64,000 bases of DNA from Nymphalis io (Eukaryota > Arthropoda > Insecta > Lepidoptera > Nymphalidae): positions 372,001-436,000 of the forward strand of contig NC_065905.1 of NCBI RefSeq assembly GCF_905147045.1, given 5' to 3'. Shown here one piece after another: positions 1 to 10,818 of the stretch. Each line of letters opens with the position of its first letter. Position 1 is the first letter of the stretch. The translations under genes were made by a program, and so were the position numbers. Below the pieces are notes generated by a model. The model saw only the letters and a list, made by a program, of their open reading frames with translations. It was not told where the DNA came from and searched no databases.

Positions 1-129
1 ATTTAAATCCATAGACGGAAAGGCACTCTAGATAAACTTTCGTGGTTTTCGTAGTGCCATCATTTAATTGTTATTTGGTTGTTTATATTATTAAATACAT
101 AAATTAAGAAAATAAACAATAAAATATAT

Positions 130-845
130 AGCTGAGATGGCCCTGGAGTAAGAACGCGTGAACAGCCCCGATGCCCGGGGCTTAAAAGATAGGGTGTAAC
201 CCTGGAGCCTGGGGTGGATGCGTGAGGTGGGAGCCTCGCGTGTCTTTTTTCAGACGGCCCTGTGGAGGACGTCAGCCGGGATGGCCTTGCGCTGCCGTAC
301 ACACTAGCGAGGAGTGTGGGGGGGAGGCGTATTACCTTTGCCCCCTGAGGAGAGCTCCGTCGAGCCACGAGCGGAGAAAAGCACGGGAGAGGGCGCGAAT
401 GCGTTATATCAACACGATCCCGCAGACTCTCCGATCCGTGCTGAGGACGGCCATCGCAGTAGTTTTTGTGGGTAGGAATCCCACATAACCCAGTTCCCCC
501 TCCTATGGGAGCTGGGTACCTTTCTGAAGGTTTCCACTGCGTTAAAAAAGGAGTAGGAGTAGGAGTGCGTGAATATTAACTGATCATCGTGGGTTCAAAC
601 CCGGGCAAGCCTCACTGAATTTTCATGTGCTTAATTTGTGGTTATAATTCATTTCGTGCTTGACGGCGAAGCAAAATATCGTGAGGAAACCTGCATGTGT
701 CTATTTTCCCTAAAAAATCTGCCACATCTGAATTCCACCAACCCGCATTGGAGCAGAATGATGGAATAAGCTCCAAGCTTTCTCAAAAAGGGAGAAGAAG
801 CCTTAGCCCAGCAGTGGATCATTCGCAGGTTATTACTGTACATAT
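130..845 (+). mobile_element. S1 tRNA-derived SINE, split by N1
   Basis: The head (130-162) reads as a tRNA-like A-box region and stops at GCGTGAA. The copy resumes at 567 with GCGTGAA, followed by the B-box GGTTCAAACCC and the rest of the SINE body to about 845. The intervening 163-566 is a separate insertion, so the SINE is the older of the two. The body shows the family landmarks: a CATGTGCTTAATT block, the GAGGAAACCTGCATGTGTC block and the 3' part with CCCAGCAGTGG. It has no coding capacity. Confidence 0.85.
163..566 (+). mobile_element. N1 non-LTR retrotransposon 3' fragment
   Basis: A GC-rich block flanked by the direct repeat GCGTGAA (156-162 and 567-573), read as a target-site duplication. 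Its 3' end (about 440-545) has the GAGGACGGCCATCGCAGT and GGAATCCCACATAACCC blocks and a short A run, also present in reverse at 63190-63665. Only the 3' part is present, as expected for a 5'-truncated target-primed insertion. Short ORFs cross it on both strands but none resembles a known domain. Confidence 0.7.
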
Positions 846-939
846 ATTTACTCACCTGGTGAGTGACTACCACCATCATTGGATATCTGCAACACAGAAG
901 GGCTTGTGATTGTGTTGCCAGCCTTCACGGAATAAGCGT

Positions 940-1080
940 AACGATAACATCGAGAGGAGATCTGCATATGTCAGATAAAAAAAATTCACATGTCTAACCA
1001 CCCAGCGTTGTAGAATAAGCTCTTAGCCTTCTCTTTAAAAGGAGAAGGCACTTACCGATCAGTGTGGAACAGTCACCGGC
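940..1080 (+). repeat. S1 SINE remnant (old)
   Basis: Diverged S1 body. ATCGAGAGGAGATCTGCATATGTC matches the GAGGAAACCTGCATGTGTC block in outline, followed by a CCACCCAGCGTTGTAGAATAAGCTC segment. No head and no target duplication seen. Confidence 0.5.
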
Positions 1081-1477
1081 TATAATTTTTTTGCTGTATA
1101 ATAAATATAATTTATGAAAAATGATAAGTAGCAAAATGAATTAAGTATATTGTTTATATTTCCGGAACCATAAGCCCAACAATACGGAACGCTAAAAAGA
1201 AAACGGAAATAAGAAATATGAGTCGTTACGTTTATGGCAACATCTGTAAGAAAATGACTCGAAATAAGGAAAGAACTTAAATATAATTTTCATGACACTT
1301 ATTAACCAAACACATTTGTCTTAAATAAGCAATATTTAAAATTACACTGCAAAAAAATATTATTATTTATTTCATAGTAAAAGCTTCCAATTATTTTGTT
1401 TACCTTTATGTTCGTTTGAATTTTAACGGAGGATTGCGGATTTAAGTCTAAACTAGAAACTCTGTGCTTAAGTCTGC

Positions 1478-1622
1478 ATGTTTCGGTTGAAAATCTAGCA
1501 CATGTTTATCCACTAACCCGCATTCGAGCAGCGTGGTGTAATAATCTATAAACCATTTCCTCAAAATTAGAAGGAAGACATTAACCCAGCATTGGGACAT
1601 TTGCAGGCTATTCCTGTACTTT
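1478..1622 (+). repeat. S1 SINE remnant (old)
   Basis: Diverged 3' half of S1: CTGCATGTTTCGG, CACTAACCCGCATTCGAGCAG and ACCCAGCATTGGGACATTTG appear in family order. No head is visible. Confidence 0.6.
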
Positions 1623-2034
1623 AATTTTATAGATACAACGAATATAATAGACAATTACGTAGGTAAATAATGTGTAAAACACTCGCTACTTTTAATAAGC
1701 TGTGAAGTCAAAACACAACTATAGTCCGACCAAAATGAAACGGAGAGAAAAAAGAGTACCGCAAAAGTGGAAGTTGGCGAACCGGACTAAGACCCCTGAG
1801 AGAACTTTAAAAGACCGCAAATGCAACTTGAACCAAACATTTAACTTACCATTTAAGACATAAATTAAACATAAAAAGTATTTTTAAACGACACCGAGCA
1901 CAAATAACTCATTTTTTTACATATTGCAATTAATAAGGTAAGAATAATAAAAGTATAGTATAAGCAAAACCAACTATTGAAGAAAAGAGTTCTTAGCCCA
2001 GAAGTGAATTATTTATAAACTCACTTTGGTTTTA
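1623..2034. other. AT-rich intergenic stretch
   Basis: No coding signal, RNA gene or recognisable repeat; only short AT-rich runs. Confidence 0.5.
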
Positions 2035-2165
2035 CAGATCTAGTCCCAGAAAAGAAACGGAAGATGCATCATTGGAAGGACATGACGGCTTGACCGGCCA
2101 TCGTGGAAATCTCTGGGGGAGGTCTTTATTCAGCAATGGACGTTTCCGGCAGACATGATGATGAT
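2035..2165 (+). mobile_element. N3 RTE-like LINE 3' end fragment
   Basis: The segment holds GAAGATGCATCATTGGAAGGACATGACGG in LINE-like context and ends GGGGGAGGTCTTTATTCAGCAATGGACG followed by GATGATGAT. This 3' end (GAGGCCT..TCCAGCAGTGGAC then short tandem repeats) recurs at 30555, 36600 and reversed at 47427. It is the usual appearance of insect RTE-type LINE tails. Only the tail is left. Confidence 0.5.
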
Positions 2166-2774
2166 AGCTTTGATTTTTTTTTTAAGTTAATTCTAGTATA
2201 ATGATGTTTGTATTTAGTATTTTATATATATTTGTCATGTCAACTCCTATTGGTTTTTTTCGATAATTTAAGTTTGTCTGCAAGTGATGTCCAGTTTCTT
2301 ACGCGGTGGTTTAAGTTCAATTAATTTAGCTTAAATGTGAAGTTAATTGAAACCTATTACGCTATAAGCTGCAACTAACTAATGACCTTTCAGATTAAGG
2401 CCAAACCCCTTAATCTGACTACGCTCTGCGTTTCGAAAATTGGAGATCAGTATAGGTAATATATAGTTTATCTGTCTATTTATTGTTTTCTAGTATAGGT
2501 CTTGTTATAGTTTTAATTATTACCTGACTACAGTGAAACTGACGATAAACGACGATGATGATTTAAACTATCTCTGTCATGGGTTATGTTTATTATAGCA
2601 CTTATATTACTTATTATTATAAGCTCTAATAAATACTAAAGATTCCTCTTAAAACACTAAGACAAACTGAACGCATAGCATTAAAAATTGAACTACGCTG
2701 AATCTTTTTGACAAGACTTTTCAAGCTTACCTTAAACGTGCTTTGTGAGTAATTTCCTTTGTTCGGAAAAGAGG

Positions 2775-2935
2775 TCTCTAGACACAACGTGGATTTAAAG
2801 CAAAGATCGCGGCTTCAATCTGGAAAACATAACTGACTGTTCATGTGATTAACTTTATTTATAATTCATATCGTGCTCAGCGGTAAAAGAAAATATTGCG
2901 AGGAAAAGAAAATATGATTGTGGAAAAAAACGGAA
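2775..2935 (+). repeat. S1 SINE remnant, head half
   Basis: Diverged 5' half of S1: AAAGATCGCGGCTTCAATCTGG stands where the B-box lies, then TTCATGTGATTAAC and CATATCGTGCTCAGCGG. Strongly mutated. Confidence 0.45.
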
Positions 2936-5293
2936 ACCCTTGATACGACGTCTACCACTAAAAAAGGGAATTTATTTAATACAATCTCTACAAACTATAA
3001 TAATAATAATAATAATTTATTTATTTACCAATATGCGTTTTAACTATTGTATCTCCTTATCATTAAAATTTTCTTATAATTACAACAATAGGTAGCTACT
3101 TAACTTTAAATAGCACCGTAAAATTTTGTGGTCATAAACACGTATATATCTTTAAAATTTATTAGAGATCTTAAGCCCTTGTTCTATATATAATGTTATA
3201 ACTGTATTTAATATTTACCTGACATTTAAATTTTATAATTAAAGTCAAACAATCGTTTCTCCATAAATTTTAATCTGAAATATATAAAGTTATTCTATTT
3301 TATTCTACAATAGATCGAGTGTTTATTGTCGCACTCACTGAAATACACGTTAAATACATTACCTTAATTTATATTGCAGTCGGTTTCAAGCACGGAGCGG
3401 TCGACCGGAGATTACAAACTCCACTCAACCTCTCAGGCCCTTTGTCAACTTAAACAGATTATAAGAAAGGTATAACTCTTCCCTCGTTTATATTAGCAGA
3501 CAGCTTTGTTTGACTTTTTATGCTAAAATATCATACCTAAATTAGCTGTACCTAATTATATTTATGAATTAGTTATTATAATAATCAATATCAATGATAT
3601 TGACATTGACTATTACTTTGAGTGCTTGCGGTAATTCTATATTAAACCTCCGAAAATATTATGAACTTCATTTAAATTTCCTGTTAAAAAAGATAATAAA
3701 TAAGGCATGTTAATCGATATAAGACTAAATAGATAATAAAAAGCGTGACGTTCATAAACGATCTTCGCGCAGAGTTAATAATAATGAAATTTTACTTAAT
3801 TAACATAATACTAATACTAACAACTTATATCTATGTATGTATTTTTAATAATATATACGTAGTAATTGAAACTATAGAAAATACAAATCAAAATGAACCT
3901 TTTATACTTTAACCTAAGGCTTAATTTTGTATAGTTGTTTAGATAAATCAGACTAAAGCTGACCAGCTTACCCGTTGACAGACTGATATTGGACAGAATG
4001 GACAATACGGCCTATTTCAATTATTTTGTATCGACGTATTTATTGACTTTCTGTGACATAATATAAGAAAATATTTTAAATATTCCTATATTTTCAACGT
4101 GAATTGAGTAATAAGGGTCACTTATTCACTGAAATGCACAAATAACGGTAGAAACGGAAGATTATATTTTTATGATATGTATGATATTATATGTGTATGA
4201 TATTAAAAAAGGAATGAGCTCATCTTTTAGCTTCTTATGAAGGAGCAGCATAGTTTAGTTAGTTATGTTGGTAGTATTTAGGATAAATACTGAATCTTTA
4301 GTACAAATACTATCGAAATGTTAGATAAACTATTAATATGTACTTGGAATTCCCTTCGTGATATATTTTTAAAATTAATGCACAGCACACTTATGTTACT
4401 TTAATTTTATGACATTCATTCGAATAGCAAAATGATTACATTAAAAATAATACTACTGGGCACATAATGTTGGAAGTCCAGCGACGGCGACTAGTACAGC
4501 AAATGGGGCGCGAGTGCGTGCGCTCGCTGCTTATAAGGGTTGCATATAACAATATTGGTTGGGGCACATCCTGTACTTATCCCTACTCTTCTTATTTTGA
4601 CTGGGAGCTTTACTGGCGTGCGCCACGTAATCCAATAGAGTTATATGTATTACAGTATAAGTTTCATGTAGACCCTTTTTCTGCCAGTGTGACGCCTGAA
4701 AGGATAGCTAGTACGTAATAAACATTCTTTTTATTAAATAAAATGAATTAATAAAATTAAAAATCCATTATGAAGGTTGAGTTCTTAGTCTGTTAACTTG
4801 AACAGTCATTAAAAAACAAAACCCGTTACTTTACGTTTTTTACTTTTGTTTTTATATTTCCTGCGATAACGTTACCCTCTCGTTTACATTATTAATAAGG
4901 AAAAGTACAAAAAACGAATTTTCATTTACATTTCTTACATAATTTATATTTATTTTCTCTTTGTGTTCAGTAAGATAACACTAAGAAAACGAGCTTACTT
5001 GTTAAATTTATTTAACATTGATTTCAATTGATTTTATTATTAAAAAAATCATACCATTTATGTAGTATCGGGTTTCAAACACAACTGGGAAGAGAAGTTC
5101 CACTCACCCTCTTTTCGAACAGATTTTCTTGCAAATGCGCAGAAAATAGAACCTCGGGACTGTTATCCAAAATAAGTTTATTTTTTTAAAGTGACAGTAA
5201 AAGTGATATGAAGTGGAATAAAATCCTAATCTTCTTTTTAAGAGGAGTTTCCCCAGCCCAGTGAAACAGGTCATGTCCTATTTTCTATGTTGA
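2936..5293. other. AT-rich intergenic region, no firm gene
   Basis: About 2.3 kb with an (AAT)n run at 2999-3016 and a TATGATAT-rich tandem patch near 4165-4205. Apart from the GC-rich ORF at 4467, noted separately, I see no gene, RNA or clear transposon end. Confidence 0.5.
4467..4718 (+). other. 83-codon ORF in a GC-rich island, unassigned
   Basis: An ATG-started ORF whose first 60 bases are far more GC-rich than the surroundings. The encoded start is arginine-rich (VQRRRL, GRECVRSL) and the rest is aromatic-rich. No domain, signal peptide or splice pattern supports expression. It may be an exon relic, a piece of an unrecognised transposon, or chance. Confidence 0.2.
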
Positions 5294-5600
5294 ATAGTAA
5301 CAGCCTGCGATTGTCCCACGATGTGCTGGACTAAGGCCTCCTCTCCCTTTTTAAGTAGAATGTTTTGGACCTTATTCCACCACGCTGCTCCAATGCGGGT
5401 TGGTGGAATACACATGTGGCAGAATTTCAATGAAATTTGACACATGCAGGTTTCCTCACGATGTTTTGCTTCACCGTCAAGCACGAGATGAATTATAATC
5501 ACAAATTTAGCACATGAAAATTCAGAGGTGCTTGCCCGGGTTTGAACCCACGATCATAGGTTAAGATTCACGCGCTCTTACCACTAGGCCATCTCGGCTT
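5294..5600 (-). mobile_element. S1 SINE, full length
   Basis: Reverse-orientation copy running from the 3' tail (GTAACAGCCTG) to the tRNA-like head at the right edge (GCCTAGTGGTAAGAGCGCGTG on the minus strand). The B-box GGTTCAAACCC is intact, so the pol III promoter elements survive. Flanks show no clear target duplication. Confidence 0.85.
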
Positions 5601-5721
5601 GTTATTATCATTATTTTATATATTGAATATATGTGGTGTATACATATATCTACGTAGAATGTTTATTCCGAAACAGTCATAGCTTTACATTAAGTGTAAA
5701 ATGTAATTCAAAAGTGTTTTT

Positions 5722-5914
5722 TTTTTAGGTTATAGGTAGGCGAACAGGCAGACAGTTCATGGTTACCACTACCAAAGACATTGGCGATATAAGAAATATT
5801 ATCAATTCCTCACATCTCCAAAGCGTCGATAGCGCATTGTCAATAGTGATAGAATATTTGAAGAGTGAATGTTACCTCGCTAGACGGGCTTGCACAAAGC
5901 CGTACCAAGTAAAA
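5722..5914 (-). repeat. S2 remnant (old, internally deleted)
   Basis: The plus strand shows TATAGGTAGGCGAACAGGC, then AAAGACATTGGCGATATAAG, then GACGGGCTTGCACAAAGCC. These are the two ends of S2 with the middle missing. Confidence 0.55.
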
Positions 5915-6794
5915 GATTATAAGACCCTACTTGAATAAAGTATATTTTGAATTTGTGACATTAATTACATAAGCACTACAGAGTCTAATATACAGCGATT
6001 TAGTTATATAACAAAACATGTATTAATCCAAACAAACAGAAGCGGTATCATCGACGATGAAGCGTGACAAGCGCGGATACGCAAGAACGACTCTATAGAC
6101 TCGAGCGACATCGAAACATTTGCGGCTAGCGGGACTATTACAATCGCGATTAGATTATTTGACCACTACAGCGTAGTGCTATGTGAGATAAATAGTATTT
6201 GTGTTAATGCAATTATATTGTGGCCACATTAGTTTAATGGCCAATTTTGTATTTGAGGTCCTGGATTTGAGCCCGGAACGCTCTACGCAAATCAACTAAA
6301 AAACTGAAACGAAACTATGAACTAGACAGGATATCGAAAAGCAAAGGGATCTAAGTACTACAATGATAACAAATAAGTTTTATAAAAAAATAGTATTTCA
6401 ATGTTTAGCAATAATAAAGGCAATCTCGACACTATACTCAAAAGATTTAATTAAATCTATGACAGTGGTACGATTCGTTATAAGCTCATTCAATGTGCAC
6501 TTCAGTATACTAGCTGGTTGTGAATGACGTATTAACGGCGTGTTACACACAATCCGTAAATTCGAAGCTGAATTTTGTTACGCTCTAATAACAATGATCG
6601 CGTATAAATGTGAAATAAATATCCATCTATTCACGTCTATAGTATCATGTCAATGTCAAAAATAGCAAGCAATGTCAAAATGTGTACTACCCTAAAGGTG
6701 TTCTGCTATTTAAGGTACAGTGTTTTTTTAAAATATTTAATTTAAATCTATTTGATCGATAAAATGACAAACAAAATAATTAATCTTTTTTCAA
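5915..6794. other. Intergenic; one decayed tRNA-like SINE head
   Basis: At 6232-6285 a phrase TAGTTTAATGGCC followed by GGATTTGAGCCC has the spacing of A and B boxes of a tRNA-derived SINE, but no cloverleaf is evident. The rest shows nothing recognisable. Confidence 0.35.
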
Positions 6795-6900
6795 ATAAAC
6801 TTATAAAAGCATTTTTGAATCATCATATTACAGTATTGAGAATAACCGGCAAGAATCTCTGAAGTTACTCTTTTCTAACATTTCAAACACTATAAATAAT
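6795..6900. repeat. N4 CR1-like LINE tail remnant
   Basis: AGCATTTTTGAATCATCAT, then ATAACCGGCAAGAATCTCTG and AGTTACTCTTTTCTAAC. The same order of phrases recurs at 44785-44935. The assignment to CR1-like elements comes from general familiarity with lepidopteran repeats, not from a coding domain here. Confidence 0.4.
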
Positions 6901-7369
6901 AGATTGGATTTTTTTTAATTTTAACTTTTAATCCAATACATTAATGACAATTTTTATATATAAGATTGATAATTTTATGTACTCTCATTAAATAACTAAA
7001 TAATCTATTCTTCATTATATTTTCCATTAATTAAGATTCACTAGAATTTTATTAAGGTAATTAACTGTCTTATACATTTATCTGATACTGAAAGTAAAAA
7101 AAAACATGAAACATTTTAAACGTTTATCATCAGCGAATTATATTTATTCAATTAAAAATTAGTTTTTTAAAATTACTTATTTCAAATTTACTACACAATC
7201 GTCTCTGTATAATGACGACGTCAGGTTTACAGAGACCTATTAATTGTATATATTCAGCCAAATAAAACATATCAGAATTACCTCTTAAAAGCTTCGCTAA
7301 ATGTTAGTTAATATATATATAGTCCTCCTCATCGATTTCGATGATGGCGACCCTAGAAATTAATTATTA

Positions 7370-7398
7370 CTAGCATGAGCCCTAATTTGGCTCGCTAG
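7370..7398 (-). promoter_or_regulatory. Hairpin in the LINE 3' UTR
   Basis: CTAGC-AT-GAGCC pairs with GGCTC-GCTAG across a short AT loop, close to the 3' end of the LINE. A second short palindrome, CATCGA-TT-TCGATG, lies at 7330-7343. Stems near LINE 3' ends can be where the reverse transcriptase recognises its RNA; here that role is inference. Confidence 0.4.
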
Positions 7399-7499
7399 AC
7401 CAAATTTGGTTTTAAAAACCCTACGACACGTGTTACAATACAATTGGCCCACAGAGTTGTATGTGTATGTGTAGGATGGCTTAGGTCTCTCTTTTCTTA

Positions 7500-8155
7500 A
7501 CTGGCGCTTTTCGTCTAGTGCGTGAAGGCGGTTTTCCTAAAACGTTTTGATCTTTTTGTAGATGGTAGAGCGCCAAGATGCCCTTTGAGAAGCGAGCTCC
7601 TCCCAACACTCTATGCCAATGTCACAAGCTTTTAGATGTCTTTTAAACACGTCCTTGTATCGCAAATACTGACCACCATGCTTCCGTTTGGCTTTAGCTA
7701 ACTCCGAATAAAATACAGCTTTAGGCAAACGACGATCGTCCATGCGTAGGACATGCCCACACCATCTGAGTTGACGTTGCATCAGAAGAGCTTCCATGCC
7801 GTAAATTCCAGAGCGACGCAGGACCTCTGGGACGTGATCCTGCCATTTGATACGTAAAATTGAACGTAGACACCTTAGGTGATATGTGTCAAGTTTTTTG
7901 ATGTCTGATTTGTAGATACACCATGTCTCTGAGCCATATAATAGAACAGGGATAATTAGTGCCTTATAGACACTAATCTTTGTCTCTATTTGAGGTCATG
8001 GGATTTCCACACACGATCAGTAAGTCTTCCGAAATTGGCGGCAGCGTAGGCAATGCGTGACGGGATTTCCGAAGCCAATGTGTTGTCAGATCGAATGTTG
8101 CTCCCAAGATATTTAAAGAGTGACTTCCTCTAGTGGTTTCCCATCCAGATTTAGT
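7500..8155 (-). pseudogene. LINE C-terminal region (after RT)
   Basis: Continuation of the LINE polyprotein beyond the SINE insertion. In order, the minus strand encodes LNLDGKPLEE, FKYLGS, a YGSETW-type motif in a shifted frame, and RQLRWCGHVLRMDD, all typical of the thumb and C-terminal tail of insect non-LTR reverse transcriptases. A frameshift follows the EEVTL phrase near 8116 and a stop follows VWKSHDLK near 7992. The last intact stretch spans 7537-7797. Confidence 0.8.
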
Positions 8156-8511
8156 GCCGTTGGATCCGTATCCGTATTCCGTAACAGCCTGTGAATGTCC
8201 CACTGCTGGGCTAAAGGCCTCCTCTCCTCTTTTTGAGGAGAAGGTTTGGAGCTTATTCCACCACGCTGCTCCAATGCGGGTTGGTAGAATTCACATGTGG
8301 CAGAATTTCAGTGAAATTAGACACATGCAGGTTTCCTCACGATGTTTTCCTTCACCGTAAAGCACGAGATGAATTATAAACACAAATTAAGCACATGAAA
8401 ATTCAGTGGTGCTTGCCCGGGTTTGAACTCACGATCATCGGTTAAGATTCACGCGTTCTTACCACAGGGCCATCTCGGCTTCTTGGATCGATTGGCGGGC
8501 CGTTGGATCCG
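8156..8511. repeat. 13-bp target-site duplication around S1
   Basis: GCCGTTGGATCCG occurs at 8156-8168 and 8499-8511, directly flanking the SINE in the LINE coding region. The LINE reading resumes correctly when one copy is counted, which fixes the insertion boundaries. Confidence 0.85.
8169..8498 (-). mobile_element. S1 SINE inside the LINE
   Basis: Well-preserved minus-strand S1 with the tRNA-like head at the right. Between the head (ending CTCGGCTT near 8481) and the right target duplication lie about 17 extra bases, TCTTGGATCGATTGGCG, absent from other copies. The left side is the SINE 3' tail. Confidence 0.9.
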
Positions 8512-10330
8512 CTTGGAAATATCTTGGTGGTTGTTTGATGATTTGTGTCTTAGTAGTACTTATAACCAGGCCAAACCGTTGACAAGATTGGTGGAGTACG
8601 TCAACATAGTTTTGGAGATGTTCCATGCTGTCGGACATGAGACATACGTCATCAGCGTAAAGTATCTCCAATATGGAGATCTTTTGGATCTTAGTCTTCG
8701 CCCGAAATCTTGAAATATCAAACACGCTCTTTTCTGTCCTGACATTAAGTTGAATTTGATTTCTGCACCTCTTCAGCGCGTCTCTCATTACCACAGCAAA
8801 GTATATGGCGAAAAGTGTGGGTGCCATGACACATCCTTGCTTTACTCCGCTAGTTATTACAATATCCTCAGACAATTCGTTTTCGTGCTGAACTGGGCTT
8901 TCATGCCAACATGAAGTTGGCGAACCAAATTCACGAATTTCTTCGGATACCCCAATTTTTGCAGAACAAGCCAAAGAGCCTCGCGTGGTATCCTATCAAA
9001 TGCCTTCTCTAAATCAACAAAGCACATGAATAGAGGCTGTTGGTGTTCGAGACTTTTCTCCTGAAGTTGCCTTACAATTGAGATGGTGTCAACAGTTCCT
9101 CTACTGGGACGAAAGCCACATTGGCTTTCGAGAAGATGCTGTTCAGCCAACTCACTGAGACGGGAGTTTATGATGTGAGCAAGGATTTTGCCGGCACTGG
9201 AGAGGAGCGATATACCTCGGTAAGAGCTACAGTCGGAAACATCTCCCTTCCCTTTATATAGCTTACAAATTTTCGCATCCTTCCATTCTTGTGGAACCTC
9301 TTCAGTTTCCAACACGTTAAGGATAAGATGGTAAAGCCTGCTAACAATGTGTTTACCACTATACTTATAGACCTCAGCTGGTAGTTGGTCCATTCCTGGG
9401 CTTTTTGAATTTTTAAGACGCTTACTGCTTTTACTGCTTTCACAAATTCTTCAAATGTCGGTGGATTGTCTAGGTATTCACTGACTGGAAAATCCTCAAG
9501 TGAGTTTACATAGGACAGGTTAGCACTGAGTGTGGTAGGATTCAGAACATCATTAAAATGTTCGGCCCAACGTTTCAAGACAGAATTTTTATCCGTAACT
9601 CGATGCTGCCTATCCTTTGAATATATCGGAGCCGTTTTTCTGAGTCGCGGACCGTAAATCGCGTGTATGGCTTCGAAAAACTTTCAGGTGAGGTTCATAT
9701 CGGCGTAGTGCTGAAGTTCAGCAGCTTTTTCCTTCCACCATTTGTCCTTAGGTTCGCGAACTCTCAATCTTAGTTTGTGTTGTGATTCCTTTTTGTTATG
9801 TACATTCGCCAATTTTGAGTTCAGTATATGTCTGTGCTCTTCTATGAGTAGTTTGATGTCATCATCAAATGCGTCGAACCAGTCCTGGTTTCTCTTTACT
9901 GGTTTACCGATTGTGTTTAGGATACAGCCATGAAGGTTTCTTGCAAAATATCTCCACTCATCCTCTATTGAGCAAAACTCAGTTTGAGGAGCACATGCAG
10001 CAAATTCTGAATCCACCTTATTACCTAAGTCTGTTGAGTTTATGAGTTTCGAGAAGGCTAATTTTGATGGTACTTTGTGGGGTGTCCGTCGTGGAGCTTT
10101 AAGCACTAAGTGGATTTTCGATCTAATAAGTCTATGGTCAGTTCAGTCCAGCGCCCCACGTATTGCTCTCGTTATGAGAACATCCCGTAGATTTTTACGG
10201 CGGACAATGACATAGTCCAGAAGATGCCAGTGTGTGGATCTAGGGTGCATCCACGAGGTTTTAAATTTATCAGAAAGGCGAAAAAATGTGTTTGTGATAC
10301 TAAGATCAAGTTCGGCACACAGCGACAATA
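8499..10330 (-). pseudogene. LINE endonuclease end, linker and reverse transcriptase
   Basis: From right to left: the end of the endonuclease (LDYVIVRRKN, then TDHRL), a lysine-rich linker, and the reverse transcriptase. RT motifs seen are YRGISLLSS, CGFRPSRGT, FVDLEKAFDR (catalytic Asp), SGVKQGCVMAPTLF and YADDVCLM (catalytic Asp pair). A stop lies between ALD and TDHRL near 10143 and another near 9684. Frame changes occur near 9395 and 8895. The lesions show a dead copy; the motif order is that of RTE-like single-ORF LINEs. Confidence 0.88.
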
Positions 10331-10334
10331 AACG

Positions 10335-10770
10335 TGTGGCGAGTGCACAATGCGTCTAAACGCAGCACAAACATCACCTGATCAACTACGTCATTGATCA
10401 GGTGATGTTGCAGTGGTCTGATGTATGTCGTCACACGTATGGATACGCCCCTTCGGCAATATGGTCGCATGCGCATCTATTGTCCTCGCAGCGACGTCAC
10501 ACGCTTGACCACACCCCCAGCAAGATGGCCGCATGCATCGCTTTTGTTTTCGCCTAGGAGGAGGTCCCAAAAGTGGCAAGCACGCGTGGTGGTCATTGTG
10601 AGAGGGGAATGCCTATATAAGCGCTGTTGTTGTTGTTTATTTTTAATAAATTAATTATTTCAACTATTTTTACTATACGCTCTAATGTAAACATTGTTGA
10701 CTTGTCACAATAAATAACTCTTAAAGTCTGCCGGAGTTTGTAATTGGTGGTTAAGCTGCGATCCTCTTCA
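10335..10770 (+). repeat. 5' LTR
   Basis: Starts TGTGGCGAG and ends CTCTTCA (TG...CA). TATATAA at 10614-10620 is the likely core promoter. AATAAA at 10645-10650 and 10709-10714 are candidate polyadenylation signals. A perfect 16-bp inverted repeat lies at 10370-10385 and 10394-10409 in the U3 part. Confidence 0.95.
10370..10409. promoter_or_regulatory. Perfect 16-bp hairpin in U3
   Basis: AACATCACCTGATCAA, an 8-base loop CTACGTCA, then TTGATCAGGTGATGTT. The loop contains ACGTCA, like half of a CRE/bZIP site. The same structure is unchanged in the 3' LTR at 15160-15199. A regulatory role is inferred from position and conservation only. Confidence 0.55.
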
Positions 10771-10771
10771 C

Positions 10772-10789
10772 TGGTGACCCCGACGTTTG
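10772..10789 (+). other. Primer-binding site
   Basis: TGGTGACCCCGACGTTTG begins one base after the 5' LTR, the place and TGG start expected of a tRNA-primed minus-strand primer-binding site. I do not assign the tRNA species. Confidence 0.75.
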
Positions 10790-10818
10790 AAGCACGAAGA
10801 AGAAGAAGACCTTTCAAG

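Noticed and set aside
89..102. Telomeric or satellite-like repeats at the window edge
   Set aside because: No tandem unit such as TTAGG was present.
222..488. 88-codon plus ORF in the GC-rich block near the left edge
   Set aside because: It lies inside the N1 LINE fragment; no domain is recognisable and the sister copy at 63190 does not keep the frame.
5400..5600. tRNA-like sequence with an intact B-box
   Set aside because: It is the head of an S1 SINE: many copies with attached SINE body, so not a functional tRNA gene. The same holds for the other tRNA-like heads in the window.
10391..10654. Two ORFs (both strands) in the LTR, repeated at 15181-15444
   Set aside because: They overlap the LTR promoter and hairpin and are simple consequences of GC-richer LTR sequence.
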